NCBI GenBank assembly: GCA_937872685.1
Contig: CALMTS010000308.1
Span: 1-64,000 of the forward strand
Origin: an uncultured Desulfomicrobium sp.
GTDB taxonomy: Bacteria > Desulfobacterota > Desulfovibrionia > Desulfovibrionales > Desulfomicrobiaceae
Direction of reading: 5' to 3'
Length of the DNA: 64,000 bases
The translations under genes and the position numbers were made by a program. Shown in pieces: positions 1-12,609 of the stretch (position 1 is the stretch's first letter; every line of letters begins with the position of its first letter). The notes beneath the pieces were generated by a model, which had not been told where the DNA came from, did no database searches, and saw only the letters and a list, made by a program, of their open reading frames with translations.

Positions 1-1234
1 GTTCCTGGCCCTCGCAGACCACCTGGCGGAACAGGGTCCGTTCGTCCTCTTCCACGGGCACGATGTATTCGGTCTCGGCTTCCTGCTCGAGTTTGAAATT
101 GTATGTCCGCCAGCAGATTCCCTTCAGCGCCTCCCTGAGCTCCATCTTGTTGTCCGGGAAGCGGTCGAACATGACGGCGTGGTATTCCAGTTCCAGCAGG
201 CCTGGTGTTTCGGGCGGGAGAGCGTTTTCCAGTGTGCAGCACATTTCCATGGTCGTGCCCTGCTTGCGGGCGTTGACCTCGACGAAGAAGATGCGACCCT
301 CGGCGTCCACGATGTAGTCGCAGCCGAAGATGCCGCGGTAACCGCCGCGGCCCATGACCTTGCCGATCCTGCGGGTGATCTCGCGCAATTCCTCCAGAGT
401 TTCCGGCGGCAGGGCCGAGGGGAAGGTCGAGCCGCGGAACTTGTTGCCGTCCTGGATCTCCTGGTCGGCCGTGGCGGCGATGAAGACGTCCTCGGCGTTG
501 GCCACGACGCCCAGGACCGTGGGGTCGGCCACATGGGGGATGTAACGACTGATGAAGAACTTGCCTCGCAGATGCCCTGCCTTGGCCTCCATCTCGTCCT
601 GGTTCATGGCCACGAAGCTGTTCACGCCGGCGGCCGAATACGGCTGGCTGACGAAGATGCCGTCGGTCCACTCGCTCCAGAGTTCCCGGGCCGTCTCGAT
701 CATGTCCTGGGCATCCTGGCAGGCCCGGTAGCTGATGACGGGCGCCGTGCCTTTGAGGCGCTGGAGCTGGTAGAGCTTGTTGTTCCAGATGTTGGCGATG
801 TGGCCGCTGGGGCCGAGGATGCGCACCCCCGGGATGAGGGCCAGGGTCAGTTCGGGCACGGATTCGAAGACATGGATGAAGACGTGCCCCTGCCTGTCCA
901 GCAGCTGGCGGACCAGTTCGTTGACCGTTTCCGAGGCAGAAACGAGAGAGGCGAAGGTCCGCGGCGGGATGCGGAAGCTGACCTTGCGCTTCTTTTCCCG
1001 GAAGAGTTCCCGGGCCATGGGATTGATGACCAGGGTGTTCTTGTGCGGGTAGGATTCCAGGACATCCGGGAGGATGGAGATGAAATCGAACTTCTGACCG
1101 TGGATCTTGGAGAGGGTCTCCTTGAAGAACTGGTTCAGGCAGTCCGTCTTGATTTCGCCGATGTACAGAAAATAAAAGGTGTCCGGTTCAAGCTTGATGT
1201 CCGAAAAAAGGACATCGTCGTCCGCGATCAGCAT
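1..1234 (-). CDS. ATP-grasp domain protein (C-terminus runs off window)
   Basis: Minus-strand reading from ATG at 1234 (MLIADDDVLFSDIKLEPDTFYFLYIGEIKTD...) stays open to the window edge; ATP-grasp-like tail GGYRGIFGCDYIVDAEGRIFFVEVNARKQGTT; GGAGG-like RBS upstream. Not in the ORF track because it is open at the edge. Confidence 0.75.
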   Translation of the reverse strand, partial: MLIADDDVLFSDIKLEPDTFYFLYIGEIKTDCLNQFFKETLSKIHGQKFDFISILPDVLESYPHKNTLVINPMARELFREKKRKVSFRIPPRTFASLVSASETVNELVRQLLDRQGHVFIHVFESVPELTLALIPGVRILGPSGHIANIWNNKLYQLQRLKGTAPVISYRACQDAQDMIETARELWSEWTDGIFVSQPYSAAGVNSFVAMNQDEMEAKAGHLRGKFFISRYIPHVADPTVLGVVANAEDVFIAATADQEIQDGNKFRGSTFPSALPPETLEELREITRRIGKVMGRGGYRGIFGCDYIVDAEGRIFFVEVNARKQGTTMEMCCTLENALPPETPGLLELEYHAVMFDRFPDNKMELREALKGICWRTYNFKLEQEAETEYIVPVEEDERTLFRQVVCEGQE

Positions 1235-1382
1235 GGTCTTTCCTCCGCTCTGCTGAATTCAAGCCCGCCACGGCCGGCGAGGTTGTTTCGCCCGGCCTAC
1301 CGATTGGCCGCGCAAACTGCAAATTGTTTTGCAGCGGCCCGGAGAGAAGGCAGGCGCCGGTGAGTGGCGATATGGCCGTGGG

Positions 1383-1760
1383 TCAGTCCTGCTTGACGCG
1401 TATGGTGATCATGGCGGGACGGCCTTCGGTGATGCGGTAGGCGAGCTTCAGGGTGTCGATGATGATGGCCTTGCCCGGGATGTTGATGAGTCCCGAGGAT
1501 TCTCCGGACTTGAGCTGGACGGGGATGTGCAGGGGGATTGGTTCGCCCTCGACGGGGACGAGGGTCAGGCTGTCCAGACGCACCGTGGCACCGTCGATCT
1601 GGAACCGGATGTTGTCGATCTTGCCCAGCTTTTCGCCCACGGTCAGCGTTTTGCTGGTTCCGGACGCCGGGAGTTCCACGGGCTCAAGGGCCAGCCAGGG
1701 GCCGGCCAGAGCCGGGGTGGCCAGCAGAAGGCTGGCGAGCAGAAGGAGAATGCATTTCAT
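1383..1760 (-). CDS. Secreted hypothetical protein (signal peptide, DUF2541-like beta-strand pattern)
   Basis: 125 aa ORF with N-terminal signal peptide MKCILLLLASLLLATPALAGPW. Confidence 0.65.
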   Translation of the reverse strand: MKCILLLLASLLLATPALAGPWLALEPVELPASGTSKTLTVGEKLGKIDNIRFQIDGATVRLDSLTLVPVEGEPIPLHIPVQLKSGESSGLINIPGKAIIIDTLKLAYRITEGRPAMITIRVKQD

Positions 1761-1859
1761 GTTTCGCTCCGTGACAGTGGCTTTTTTCCCTGTCTACGCC
1801 GCGCGGGAACCTTGATCAAGGCCGGAGGGATGTGCCGCGGACATCCATCTTGAAATAAG

Positions 1860-5244
<3,385 letters not shown>

Positions 5245-5255
<11 letters not shown>

Positions 5256-6159
5256 GGATCAGATCTCAGGCCTTGAGGCTGAACTGGCCAGCCTGCGCGC
5301 CCGCATGCGGGTGCTGGTTGACGGTTCCCCCCTGGGCATCTTTTTCGACGACACTGAAGACAAGTGCGTGTTCGTCAACACCACCTTCTGCGAGATGATG
5401 GAGCTCTCCGAGGACGAGGCCCTGGGCGAAGGCTGGGCCCGCACCGTTCATCCAGGTGATTTGCGGCGGCTTTTGGATGAGAGGGCCCGGGCCGTGTCCG
5501 AGGGCGTGCCGCTTTTCCGGGCCGAATATCGCTACGTGTGCGCAAGCGGCCGCACGGGCTGGGTGGAGGAGCAGACCCGCCCCGTTCACGGCCCGGACGG
5601 GACGTTGCTGGGTTATGTAGGCACCCTGGCCGAGATCACCGGGCGGAAGAACGAGGAGCGCCTCCAGGCGCGGCACAGCGAGGAGTTGGAGGAGCGGGTG
5701 CGCGAGCGCACGGCCGAACTCCTGGCCCAGGCCGGACGCCTGGCCGAGATGAACGCGGCCCTTGAGGTTCTGCTGCGGAAGCGCGAGGAGGACCGCGAGG
5801 AACTTGAGCGCGCCGTGCTGGCCAATGTCCGCCGCCGCATCCTGCCGGCCCTGGAGCGCCTGGATGCAGCCTGCAGCGGCGAGGTCCGCGGTCTGCTGGC
5901 CGAGGTCCGGCAGGGGCTCGACGAACTGACGGACCCTTTCCGCCATCGCCTTTCCGCCGCCTGCCTGGATCTTACCCCGGCCGAGACCCGCGTCGCGGAG
6001 CTCATCCGAGAAGGCCTCTCCACCAAGGAAATCGCCGCCCGCCTGGGGGTCGGCACCTCGACCATCGACACCCACCGCCTTGGAATCCGGCGCAAGCTGG
6101 GGCTCGACGGCCGCCAGGCCAACCTGCGCGCGCGTCTCCTGTCCCTGGGCGCATCCTGA
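5245..6159 (+). CDS. PAS domain + LuxR-type HTH transcriptional regulator
   Basis: N-terminal PAS ([17 protein letters not shown]), coiled coil, C-terminal [44 protein letters not shown]; overlaps the kinase stop. Confidence 0.9.
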
Positions 6160-6257
6160 TATGGACAAAACCTCCATATTCCGTCCGCATTAATCCACTA
6201 TTGTCTTTTGCCCGCCCGGCTGGTTCAAGGACGGTCCAACCCATCAAGGAGGATGTC

Positions 6258-7148
6258 GTGAACCAGGAAACAAGCGAGAAGGAATTGCTGAACACCGGGC
6301 TGGCCCGGATGTTCAAGGGCGGTGTCATCATGGACGTGGTCAACCCTGAACAGGCGCGTATCGCCGAGGAGGCCGGGGCCTGCGCGGTCATGGCCCTGGA
6401 GCGCGTCCCGGCGGACATCCGCGCCGACGGCGGAGTGGCCCGCATGTCGGACCCGGGCATGATCCGCGGGATCATGGCCGCCGTGTCCATCCCGGTCATG
6501 GCCAAGTGCCGCATCGGGCATTTCGTGGAGGCCCGCATCCTTGAGGCCGTGGGTGCGGACTTCATCGACGAGAGCGAGGTCCTGACCCCGGCCGACGAGC
6601 AGTTCCACATCGACAAGCGTGACTTCAGGACACCCTTCGTTTGCGGCTGCCGCAACCTGGGCGAGGCCCTGCGACGCATCGCCGAAGGCGCGGCCATGAT
6701 CCGCACCAAGGGCGAGGCCGGCACGGGCGACGTGGTCGAGGCCGTGCGCCATGCCCGCACCGTGCAGGACGGCATCCGGATGGCACGGCACATGCCCCGC
6801 GAGGAGCTGGTTTCCTTCGCCCGCGAGATCGGCGCCCCTCTTGAACTGGTGCTCCAGGTGCGGGAGCTGGGACGGCTGCCCGTGGTCAATTTCGCCGCCG
6901 GGGGCATTGCCACCCCTGCCGATGCGGCGCTCATGATGCAGCTCGGTATGGACGGGGTCTTCGTGGGCTCGGGCATCTTCAAGAGCGGGGATCCGGCCCG
7001 CCGGGCGCGGGCCATCGTCCAGGCCGTGACGCACTTCGACGATGCGCAGACCCTGGCGCGGATCAGCGAGAACCTGGGCGAAGCCATGTCCGGCGTCGCC
7101 GCCCGCAGCCTTGGCGCCGATCAGCAGCTCGCGGGACGGGGCTGGTGA
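6258..7148 (+). CDS. pdxS: Pyridoxal 5'-phosphate synthase lyase subunit PdxS (GTG start)
   Basis: [52 protein letters not shown] is characteristic of PdxS; AAGGAGG RBS at ~6246. Confidence 0.97.
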   Translation: MNQETSEKELLNTGLARMFKGGVIMDVVNPEQARIAEEAGACAVMALERVPADIRADGGVARMSDPGMIRGIMAAVSIPVMAKCRIGHFVEARILEAVGADFIDESEVLTPADEQFHIDKRDFRTPFVCGCRNLGEALRRIAEGAAMIRTKGEAGTGDVVEAVRHARTVQDGIRMARHMPREELVSFAREIGAPLELVLQVRELGRLPVVNFAAGGIATPADAALMMQLGMDGVFVGSGIFKSGDPARRARAIVQAVTHFDDAQTLARISENLGEAMSGVAARSLGADQQLAGRGW

Positions 7149-7735
7149 TGCGCATCGGCATCCTGGCCCTGCAGGGCGCCTTTGCCGAACATTCGGCCAT
7201 GCTTTCCTCCCTCGGCGTGCGGCCCTGCCTGGTCCGCACGCCGCAGGGGCTTGCGGGCCTGGACGGACTGATCATGCCCGGAGGCGAGAGTACGAGCATG
7301 CGCCGCCTGGCGGGGCACAGCGGTCTGCTGGAGCCTCTGCGTGAATTCGGGATGTCCCGGCCCGTGTGGGGCGTGTGCGCAGGGCTTATTCTCCTGGCCG
7401 CGCGCGTGGAAGGCGAGGAACCCTTCACGGGCCTCATGGACATGACCGTGGCCCGCAACGCCTACGGCCGGCAGCGGGACAGTTTCGTGGCGGAGTTGCA
7501 GGTGAGCGGCTTGCCGGGGGGCTTCTTTGCCGGCGTCTTCATCCGCGCCCCGCGCGTGGTCGAGGCTGGCCCTGGTGTCGAGGTTCTGGCGCATTCGGGC
7601 GGCGCCCCGGCGGCCCTGCGCCAGGGACGTCTCCTGGCCACGGCCTTTCACCCGGAACTGACGAAAGACGACAGGATGCACAGGTATTTCCTGAATCTCT
7701 GCGGCTCACGGGAAGCGTTGCCGGAAAGCCTCTGA
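7148..7735 (+). CDS. pdxT: Pyridoxal 5'-phosphate synthase glutaminase subunit PdxT
   Basis: [44 protein letters not shown]; overlaps pdxS stop. Confidence 0.96.
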   Translation: MRIGILALQGAFAEHSAMLSSLGVRPCLVRTPQGLAGLDGLIMPGGESTSMRRLAGHSGLLEPLREFGMSRPVWGVCAGLILLAARVEGEEPFTGLMDMTVARNAYGRQRDSFVAELQVSGLPGGFFAGVFIRAPRVVEAGPGVEVLAHSGGAPAALRQGRLLATAFHPELTKDDRMHRYFLNLCGSREALPESL

Positions 7736-7766
7736 GTCTGGTACGGGCATCTCACAGGAGGTGCCC

Positions 7767-8873
7767 ATGAACTTCACCCTGCCCGCGTACCGCGATCCCG
7801 ATTTTTCGCTTCCGGAATTCCGCGCCGCCCCGGTGGCCCGCTTCGAGCCCTCCCCGGCTCACGGCGTGGCGCCGGAAGACTATCACGCCACGTCCATCTT
7901 TCCCGAATACGTGCACCTTTCCCCCGGCCGTTGGGTCCTCCCGCCGGAATCGCGCATGGACTGCGTCCTGGTGCGGGAGGGGGAGGGGATCGCCGTGCGC
8001 GAGTTCCGCAATCTTCGCCAGGGCGACGCCGTGGCCGTCGGACGGGGCGAGAACGGCGAAAACGGCATCCTCGTGCATACCCAGGGGTTTGAAGAGACCG
8101 CGGACGCCCCCGAAAAGTTTTCCTTCCGCCGCCATGTGAGCCGTGAGACCGCGTTCTCAGTGGACTACGACGAGCTGTACGCCCTGCTGCGCCACGAGCG
8201 GGAGCACGGGTGCATCGTCTGGGTCATGGGGCCGGCCGTGGTTTTCGATTTCGACGCCAGAGCGGCTCTGACGAATCTCGTCCGCACGGGCTTCGTGCAC
8301 GCCGTCCTGGCCGGCAATGCCCTGGCCGTGCACGATCTCGAGGCCAGCCGTTTCGGCTCGGCCCTGGGCCAGGACATCTATTCCCGCCGGGGCCGCCGGC
8401 TTGGGCACTACAACCACCTCGACGTCATCAATGCGGTGCGGGCCCTGGGCTCCATCAGGGCCGCCATCGATGCGGGGCTGATCACCGGCGGGGTCATGCA
8501 TGCCCTTTACGAGGCCGGAATCCCTTATGTCCTGGCCGGATCCATCCGTGACGACGGCCCCCTGCCCGAAACCATCGCCGACGCCCGCCAGGCGCAGGAC
8601 CGCATGCGTTCCGTGACCTCGCAGGCCACCACGGTCATCGCCCTGGCCACGCAGCTGCACTCCATCGCCACGGGCAACATGACTCCTTCCTACACACTGC
8701 GCGGCGGGCGGGTGCGTCCGGTCTATTTCTATTGTGTGGACATGTCGGACTTCGTCACCACCAAACTGGCCAACCGCGGGTCGCTGGGCGCGCGGGGGCT
8801 GCTGACCAACGTGCAGGATTTTCTGGTGACCGTGGACCGGGGCCTGAACGGCCGGGCGGGACGGGAAGCGTAA
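7767..8873 (+). CDS. TIGR00300-like protein (archaeal-type ornithine cyclodeaminase / AgrE C-terminal-like domain)
   Basis: NHLDVINAVRALGSIRAAIDAGLITGGVMHALYEAGIPYVLAGSIRDDGPLPE resembles the LOR/SDH-like conserved domain; RBS AGGAGG upstream. Confidence 0.7.
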   Translation: MNFTLPAYRDPDFSLPEFRAAPVARFEPSPAHGVAPEDYHATSIFPEYVHLSPGRWVLPPESRMDCVLVREGEGIAVREFRNLRQGDAVAVGRGENGENGILVHTQGFEETADAPEKFSFRRHVSRETAFSVDYDELYALLRHEREHGCIVWVMGPAVVFDFDARAALTNLVRTGFVHAVLAGNALAVHDLEASRFGSALGQDIYSRRGRRLGHYNHLDVINAVRALGSIRAAIDAGLITGGVMHALYEAGIPYVLAGSIRDDGPLPETIADARQAQDRMRSVTSQATTVIALATQLHSIATGNMTPSYTLRGGRVRPVYFYCVDMSDFVTTKLANRGSLGARGLLTNVQDFLVTVDRGLNGRAGREA

Positions 8874-8900
8874 CGGAAGGCCGGGTGGCCGGCCTTCCGT
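8873..8900. terminator. Bidirectional intrinsic terminator candidate between convergent genes
   Basis: Perfect 12-bp inverted repeat ACGGAAGGCCGG-GTGG-CCGGCCTTCCGT. Confidence 0.65.
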
Positions 8901-8912
8901 TTGCGGGGTGGA

Positions 8913-10661
8913 TCAGGATTGGTCCGAGAACATCTTGCGGGGGTCGAAGCCCATGATGAAGGCCCCCCAGTGCTTGCCGTCCACGAAGATGGGCATGGAC
9001 AGGTCGTTCAGGATCTCGCCTGTGTCGCGCATGTAGGTCTGCAGCAGCAGGGGGTCGGTGTGGGAGCACCGGCGCTGTTCGGTGCGGTTGTTCTGGTAGA
9101 TGCGCTGGTGCCTGCTGTAGAGCAGGTCCCGTGCCGGGTCGCCGGTCATGGCCTGGGACACTGCCCCGTGGTGGATGGGCAGGTAGCCTTTGCGGTCGAT
9201 GGCCAGGCAGTAGATGGTGCCCGGGATTTTCTTCACGTTTTCATCCACCACCGCCTGCATTTCCTTGACGAAGGTCTCGCTGAAGGCGGTGATGAATTTC
9301 TGGGGGTTGGTGTTCGGAACGGCGCGGTACTGGGTGTCGAAGACGTTGACCCCGCGGTCCTTCATGCTCTGGATGCGGGTCTGGTAGTCGTCGCGGATTT
9401 CCCTGGCCGTGGCGATGACGGAATCGAATTTCCCTTCCCCTGTCTTGAAGCGGGCCACCAGTTCGAGCATCTGCTCGGTCACGCCGTTCAGCGTGTCGAC
9501 GGACGTCGCGGAGATATTCATGTCCGCCGCGATCTCCTGGCTGAGCGCGTTGATGTTGTTGACCTTGTCGGTGACGTCGCTGTTGTTGGTCGAGAGTTCC
9601 TCGATGGCCGCGGCGATTTTGATGAGCTGGTCGTTGGCGGTCTCGAAGTCGCCGATCATGCGCTGGAAATTTTCCGTGGCCGCGGTGACGACGCCGTCGG
9701 TGTCCTTGGCGTAGCTCAGGATCTGGGCCGTCTCGGACTGGGTGCGTTCCACGATCTTGATCATGGCCGCGATGTTGTTGGAGATTTCCTCCGTGGCCGG
9801 TTTGATTCTGCGGGACAGTTCGCGCACTTCCTCGGCCACCACGGCGAAGCCCTTGCCGTGCTCGCCGGCCCGAGCCGCCTCGATGGTCGCGTTCAGGGAC
9901 AGCAGGTTGGTCTGCTCCGAGATGCCGTTGATGATGGTCACGATGCTCAGGATGTTGGCCGAACTCCTGCCAAGGTCGTCCACGGTGTTGCGGAAGGATT
10001 CGACGATGTCGTTGATCTTGTGGATCTTGTCGGTGACGTCCTGCAGTTCGGTATGGGAACGGTGGGCGGTGTTCAGGTTGCTGGTGGTTTTTTCGGCCAC
10101 GTACTGGGTGTTCTGGGCGATTTCGGCGATGGCCGTGTTGGCTTCGTTGCTGGCCAGGGCGACTTCTTCGGCGATGGCGCCCTGATTGGCCGTCTTGTTC
10201 CTGGTGTCGAAAACGGATTTGGCCATGCGCGTGCTGTCGAGGGCGATGTCGATGCCCATTTTCCTGATGCGTTCGACCAGTTCCCGGACGCTGGCCAGAA
10301 ACGAGTTGTAGCAGGCGGAGATCTGCTGCAGGTCGGGGTTGTCGATGTCCTGCATGGTGCAGGAAAGGTCGGCCTCCTGCCCCTGGAGGTTCTGGAACAC
10401 GGCGCTGATGTCGGACACGCCCTTTGTCGCTTCGCGCTGCAGAATTTTCAGGGCCAGGATTCCAAAGGCAACCGCCAGGATGAACAGAACGGCCAGGATG
10501 ATCCGGGTGGAGGCGGGGAGGACGCCCCATGCCGTGAGCATCACTCCTCCGACACCCAGGGCGTTGAGAACGAGCAGGCCCAGGATGGCTGCGCCGATCT
10601 TGCCGCGCAGCGTAGACAGTAACCCTTGGCCGGATTGGGCGGGAGCGTCGGTTGTGTTCAT
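8913..10661 (-). CDS. Methyl-accepting chemotaxis protein with additional C-terminal sensory domain
   Basis: Signalling hairpin [35 protein letters not shown]; two N-terminal TM stretches; ~150 aa C-terminal extension. Confidence 0.93.
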   Translation of the reverse strand: MNTTDAPAQSGQGLLSTLRGKIGAAILGLLVLNALGVGGVMLTAWGVLPASTRIILAVLFILAVAFGILALKILQREATKGVSDISAVFQNLQGQEADLSCTMQDIDNPDLQQISACYNSFLASVRELVERIRKMGIDIALDSTRMAKSVFDTRNKTANQGAIAEEVALASNEANTAIAEIAQNTQYVAEKTTSNLNTAHRSHTELQDVTDKIHKINDIVESFRNTVDDLGRSSANILSIVTIINGISEQTNLLSLNATIEAARAGEHGKGFAVVAEEVRELSRRIKPATEEISNNIAAMIKIVERTQSETAQILSYAKDTDGVVTAATENFQRMIGDFETANDQLIKIAAAIEELSTNNSDVTDKVNNINALSQEIAADMNISATSVDTLNGVTEQMLELVARFKTGEGKFDSVIATAREIRDDYQTRIQSMKDRGVNVFDTQYRAVPNTNPQKFITAFSETFVKEMQAVVDENVKKIPGTIYCLAIDRKGYLPIHHGAVSQAMTGDPARDLLYSRHQRIYQNNRTEQRRCSHTDPLLLQTYMRDTGEILNDLSMPIFVDGKHWGAFIMGFDPRKMFSDQS

Positions 10662-10834
10662 GGGGATCCCCTTATGTGAAATTTGTATGACAATTTATAG
10701 ACGAGCCTGAGGCAAAAGAGAATAGCTTTCGCAAGGAAAGTGTCAACTCTGGTGTGAAGCGGATTCCCGGGCCGTGCTATGGACAATGCCACGGGGATGC
10801 CGTTATCAGGTACCTCCAAACACTGGAGGTGGCC

Positions 10835-12115
10835 GTGAGTATTCTGATCAGGAAAGTGCGCCTGAAGGGCGAGGTGGTGGACGTGCTCATCAAGGGCAAC
10901 CGCTTCGACTCCATCGGCACGGACGTGGACGCGTTTGCCGATGTCGTCATCGACGGTTCTGGCAAGGCCATCCTGCCTTCATTCCACAACGCCCATACCC
11001 ACGCGGCCATGACCCTTTTGCGCGGCTATGCCGACGACATGGAACTGCATGCCTGGCTTTCGGAACATATCTGGCCCTTTGAGGCCCGGCTGACCGAGGA
11101 CGACATCTACTGGGGGGCGAGGCTGGCCTGCCTGGAGATGATCAAGTCCGGGACCACTTTTTTCGCCGACATGTACTGGCACTGGAAGGGCACGGCCCGG
11201 GCCGTGGAAGAGATGGGCATGCGCGCGGCGCTGTCCGCGGCCTTCTTCGATTTCGACGATCAGGACCGGGCCGGGCTCATGAAAAAGCAGGTCATGGACC
11301 TGCATGCCGCCAGCGCGTCCTACTCCGACCGCATTCAGTTCATCCTCGGCCCCCACGCCATCTATACCGTCTCTCCCGACTCCCTGCGATGGCTTGGGGA
11401 GTATGCGGGCCGGCACGGGCTCCTGGTCCACACCCATCTTTCGGAAACACGGAAGGAAGTGGACGACTGCCTGGCCCGATTCGGCAAGCGTCCGGTGGAA
11501 TATCTGCACGAGCTGGGACTGCTGGCGCCGAACCTGATCCTGGCCCACGCCATCTGGATGACCGACGCGGAGATGGAGCTGCTGGCCGCCCACGGGGTGC
11601 AGGTCGTGCACTGCCCCGTCTCCAACATGAAGCTCGCCTCGGGCCAGTTCAACTACGCCGCCATGAAGTCCCACGGCGTGGCCGTGGCCCTGGGCACGGA
11701 CGGGTGCTCCTCCAACAACAATCTGGACATGCTCGAGGAGGCCAAGACGGCCTCGCTTTTGGCCAAGGTCACGGCCATGGACCCGACCGTGTTCCCGGCC
11801 CTGGAAGCCCTGGATGCGGCCTCGGTCAACGGGGCGCGCATGTACGGACTGGAAAGCGGGCGCATCGCCTCGGGCATGCTGGCCGACTGCATTCTGGTGG
11901 ACCTCAACCACCTGCGCATGGTCCCGGGCCACAACCTCGTTTCGAATCTGGTGTACAGCGCGGGCAGCTCCTGCGTGGACACGACCATCTGCGACGGCCG
12001 GGTGCTCATGCTTGGCGGCAAGGTCGAGGGGGAGGAGGAGATTCTGGCCCAGGTCCGGGCCACCGTGGCCCGCCTGACCGAGCGGATCGTCCCGTCGGAG
12101 GATGCGTGCTCATAG
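10835..12115 (+). CDS. Amidohydrolase, 5'-methylthioadenosine/S-adenosylhomocysteine deaminase family (GTG start)
   Basis: NAHTHAAMTLLRGYADDMELHAWLSEHIWPFEARLT; HTHLSETRKEVDDC; LGTDGCSSNNNLDML. Confidence 0.92.
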   Translation: MSILIRKVRLKGEVVDVLIKGNRFDSIGTDVDAFADVVIDGSGKAILPSFHNAHTHAAMTLLRGYADDMELHAWLSEHIWPFEARLTEDDIYWGARLACLEMIKSGTTFFADMYWHWKGTARAVEEMGMRAALSAAFFDFDDQDRAGLMKKQVMDLHAASASYSDRIQFILGPHAIYTVSPDSLRWLGEYAGRHGLLVHTHLSETRKEVDDCLARFGKRPVEYLHELGLLAPNLILAHAIWMTDAEMELLAAHGVQVVHCPVSNMKLASGQFNYAAMKSHGVAVALGTDGCSSNNNLDMLEEAKTASLLAKVTAMDPTVFPALEALDAASVNGARMYGLESGRIASGMLADCILVDLNHLRMVPGHNLVSNLVYSAGSSCVDTTICDGRVLMLGGKVEGEEEILAQVRATVARLTERIVPSEDACS

Positions 12116-12609
12116 TGTATACGGGCAACGGCAAGGGCAAGACCACGGCCTGCGTCGGGCAGGCCGTGCGGGCCCTGGGGCAGGGCCTGTGCGTGGCGTT
12201 CGGCCAGTTTATGAAGAAGGACGGCCAGGCCGGGGAACAGAAGATGCTTGCGAGCCTGCTGGGGGAACGCTTCCTGGCTTCGGGCGCGGGTTTCTTCCGC
12301 GACGCGGAGTTCCCCGTGCACCGGGAAAAGGCCGAGGCGTTGCTGGCCTGGGCCGGGGAACGGCTGGACCAGGGCGTGGACATGCTCATCCTGGACGAGG
12401 CCCTCTACGCCCTGAACCACGGGTTGCTGCTGGAGGACGAGGTGCGGGGGCTTATCGACCGCTGCCGGGACCAGGGGCGCCATCTCGTCCTGTCCGGCCG
12501 CGGGGCCCCGGACTGGGTGGTGGACCTGGCCGACATCGTCTCCAGCGTGACCGAGGTCAAGCACATCTACGCCCAGGGCGGAAAGGCGCGGCGGGGGATC
12601 GAGTTCTAG
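12106..12609 (+). CDS. cobO: Cob(I)yrinic acid a,c-diamide adenosyltransferase (GTG start)
   Basis: Walker A VYTGNGKGKTTACVGQAVRALGQG; DMLILDEALYALNHGLL; SSVTEVKHIYAQGGKARRGIEF. Confidence 0.92.
   Translation: MLIVYTGNGKGKTTACVGQAVRALGQGLCVAFGQFMKKDGQAGEQKMLASLLGERFLASGAGFFRDAEFPVHREKAEALLAWAGERLDQGVDMLILDEALYALNHGLLLEDEVRGLIDRCRDQGRHLVLSGRGAPDWVVDLADIVSSVTEVKHIYAQGGKARRGIEF

Noticed and set aside
179-1363. 394-aa plus-strand ORF
   Set aside because: Antisense to the ATP-grasp gene, which has an RBS and recognisable motifs on the minus strand.
1235-1382. GCAAACTGCAAATTGTTTTGCAG dyad upstream of the ATP-grasp gene
   Set aside because: Imperfect short palindrome with no T-run and no repetition elsewhere that I could see; insufficient evidence for a regulatory call.
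8901-10622. 573-aa plus-strand ORF opposite the MCP gene
   Set aside because: Antisense shadow; the MCP has the canonical signalling hairpin.
12106-12609. Possible truncation of cobO (167 aa, shorter than many homologues)
   Set aside because: Walker A, central DEALYALN-like motif and the C-terminal EVKHIYAQGGKARRGIEF are all present, so it appears complete; only the N-terminal extension is missing.
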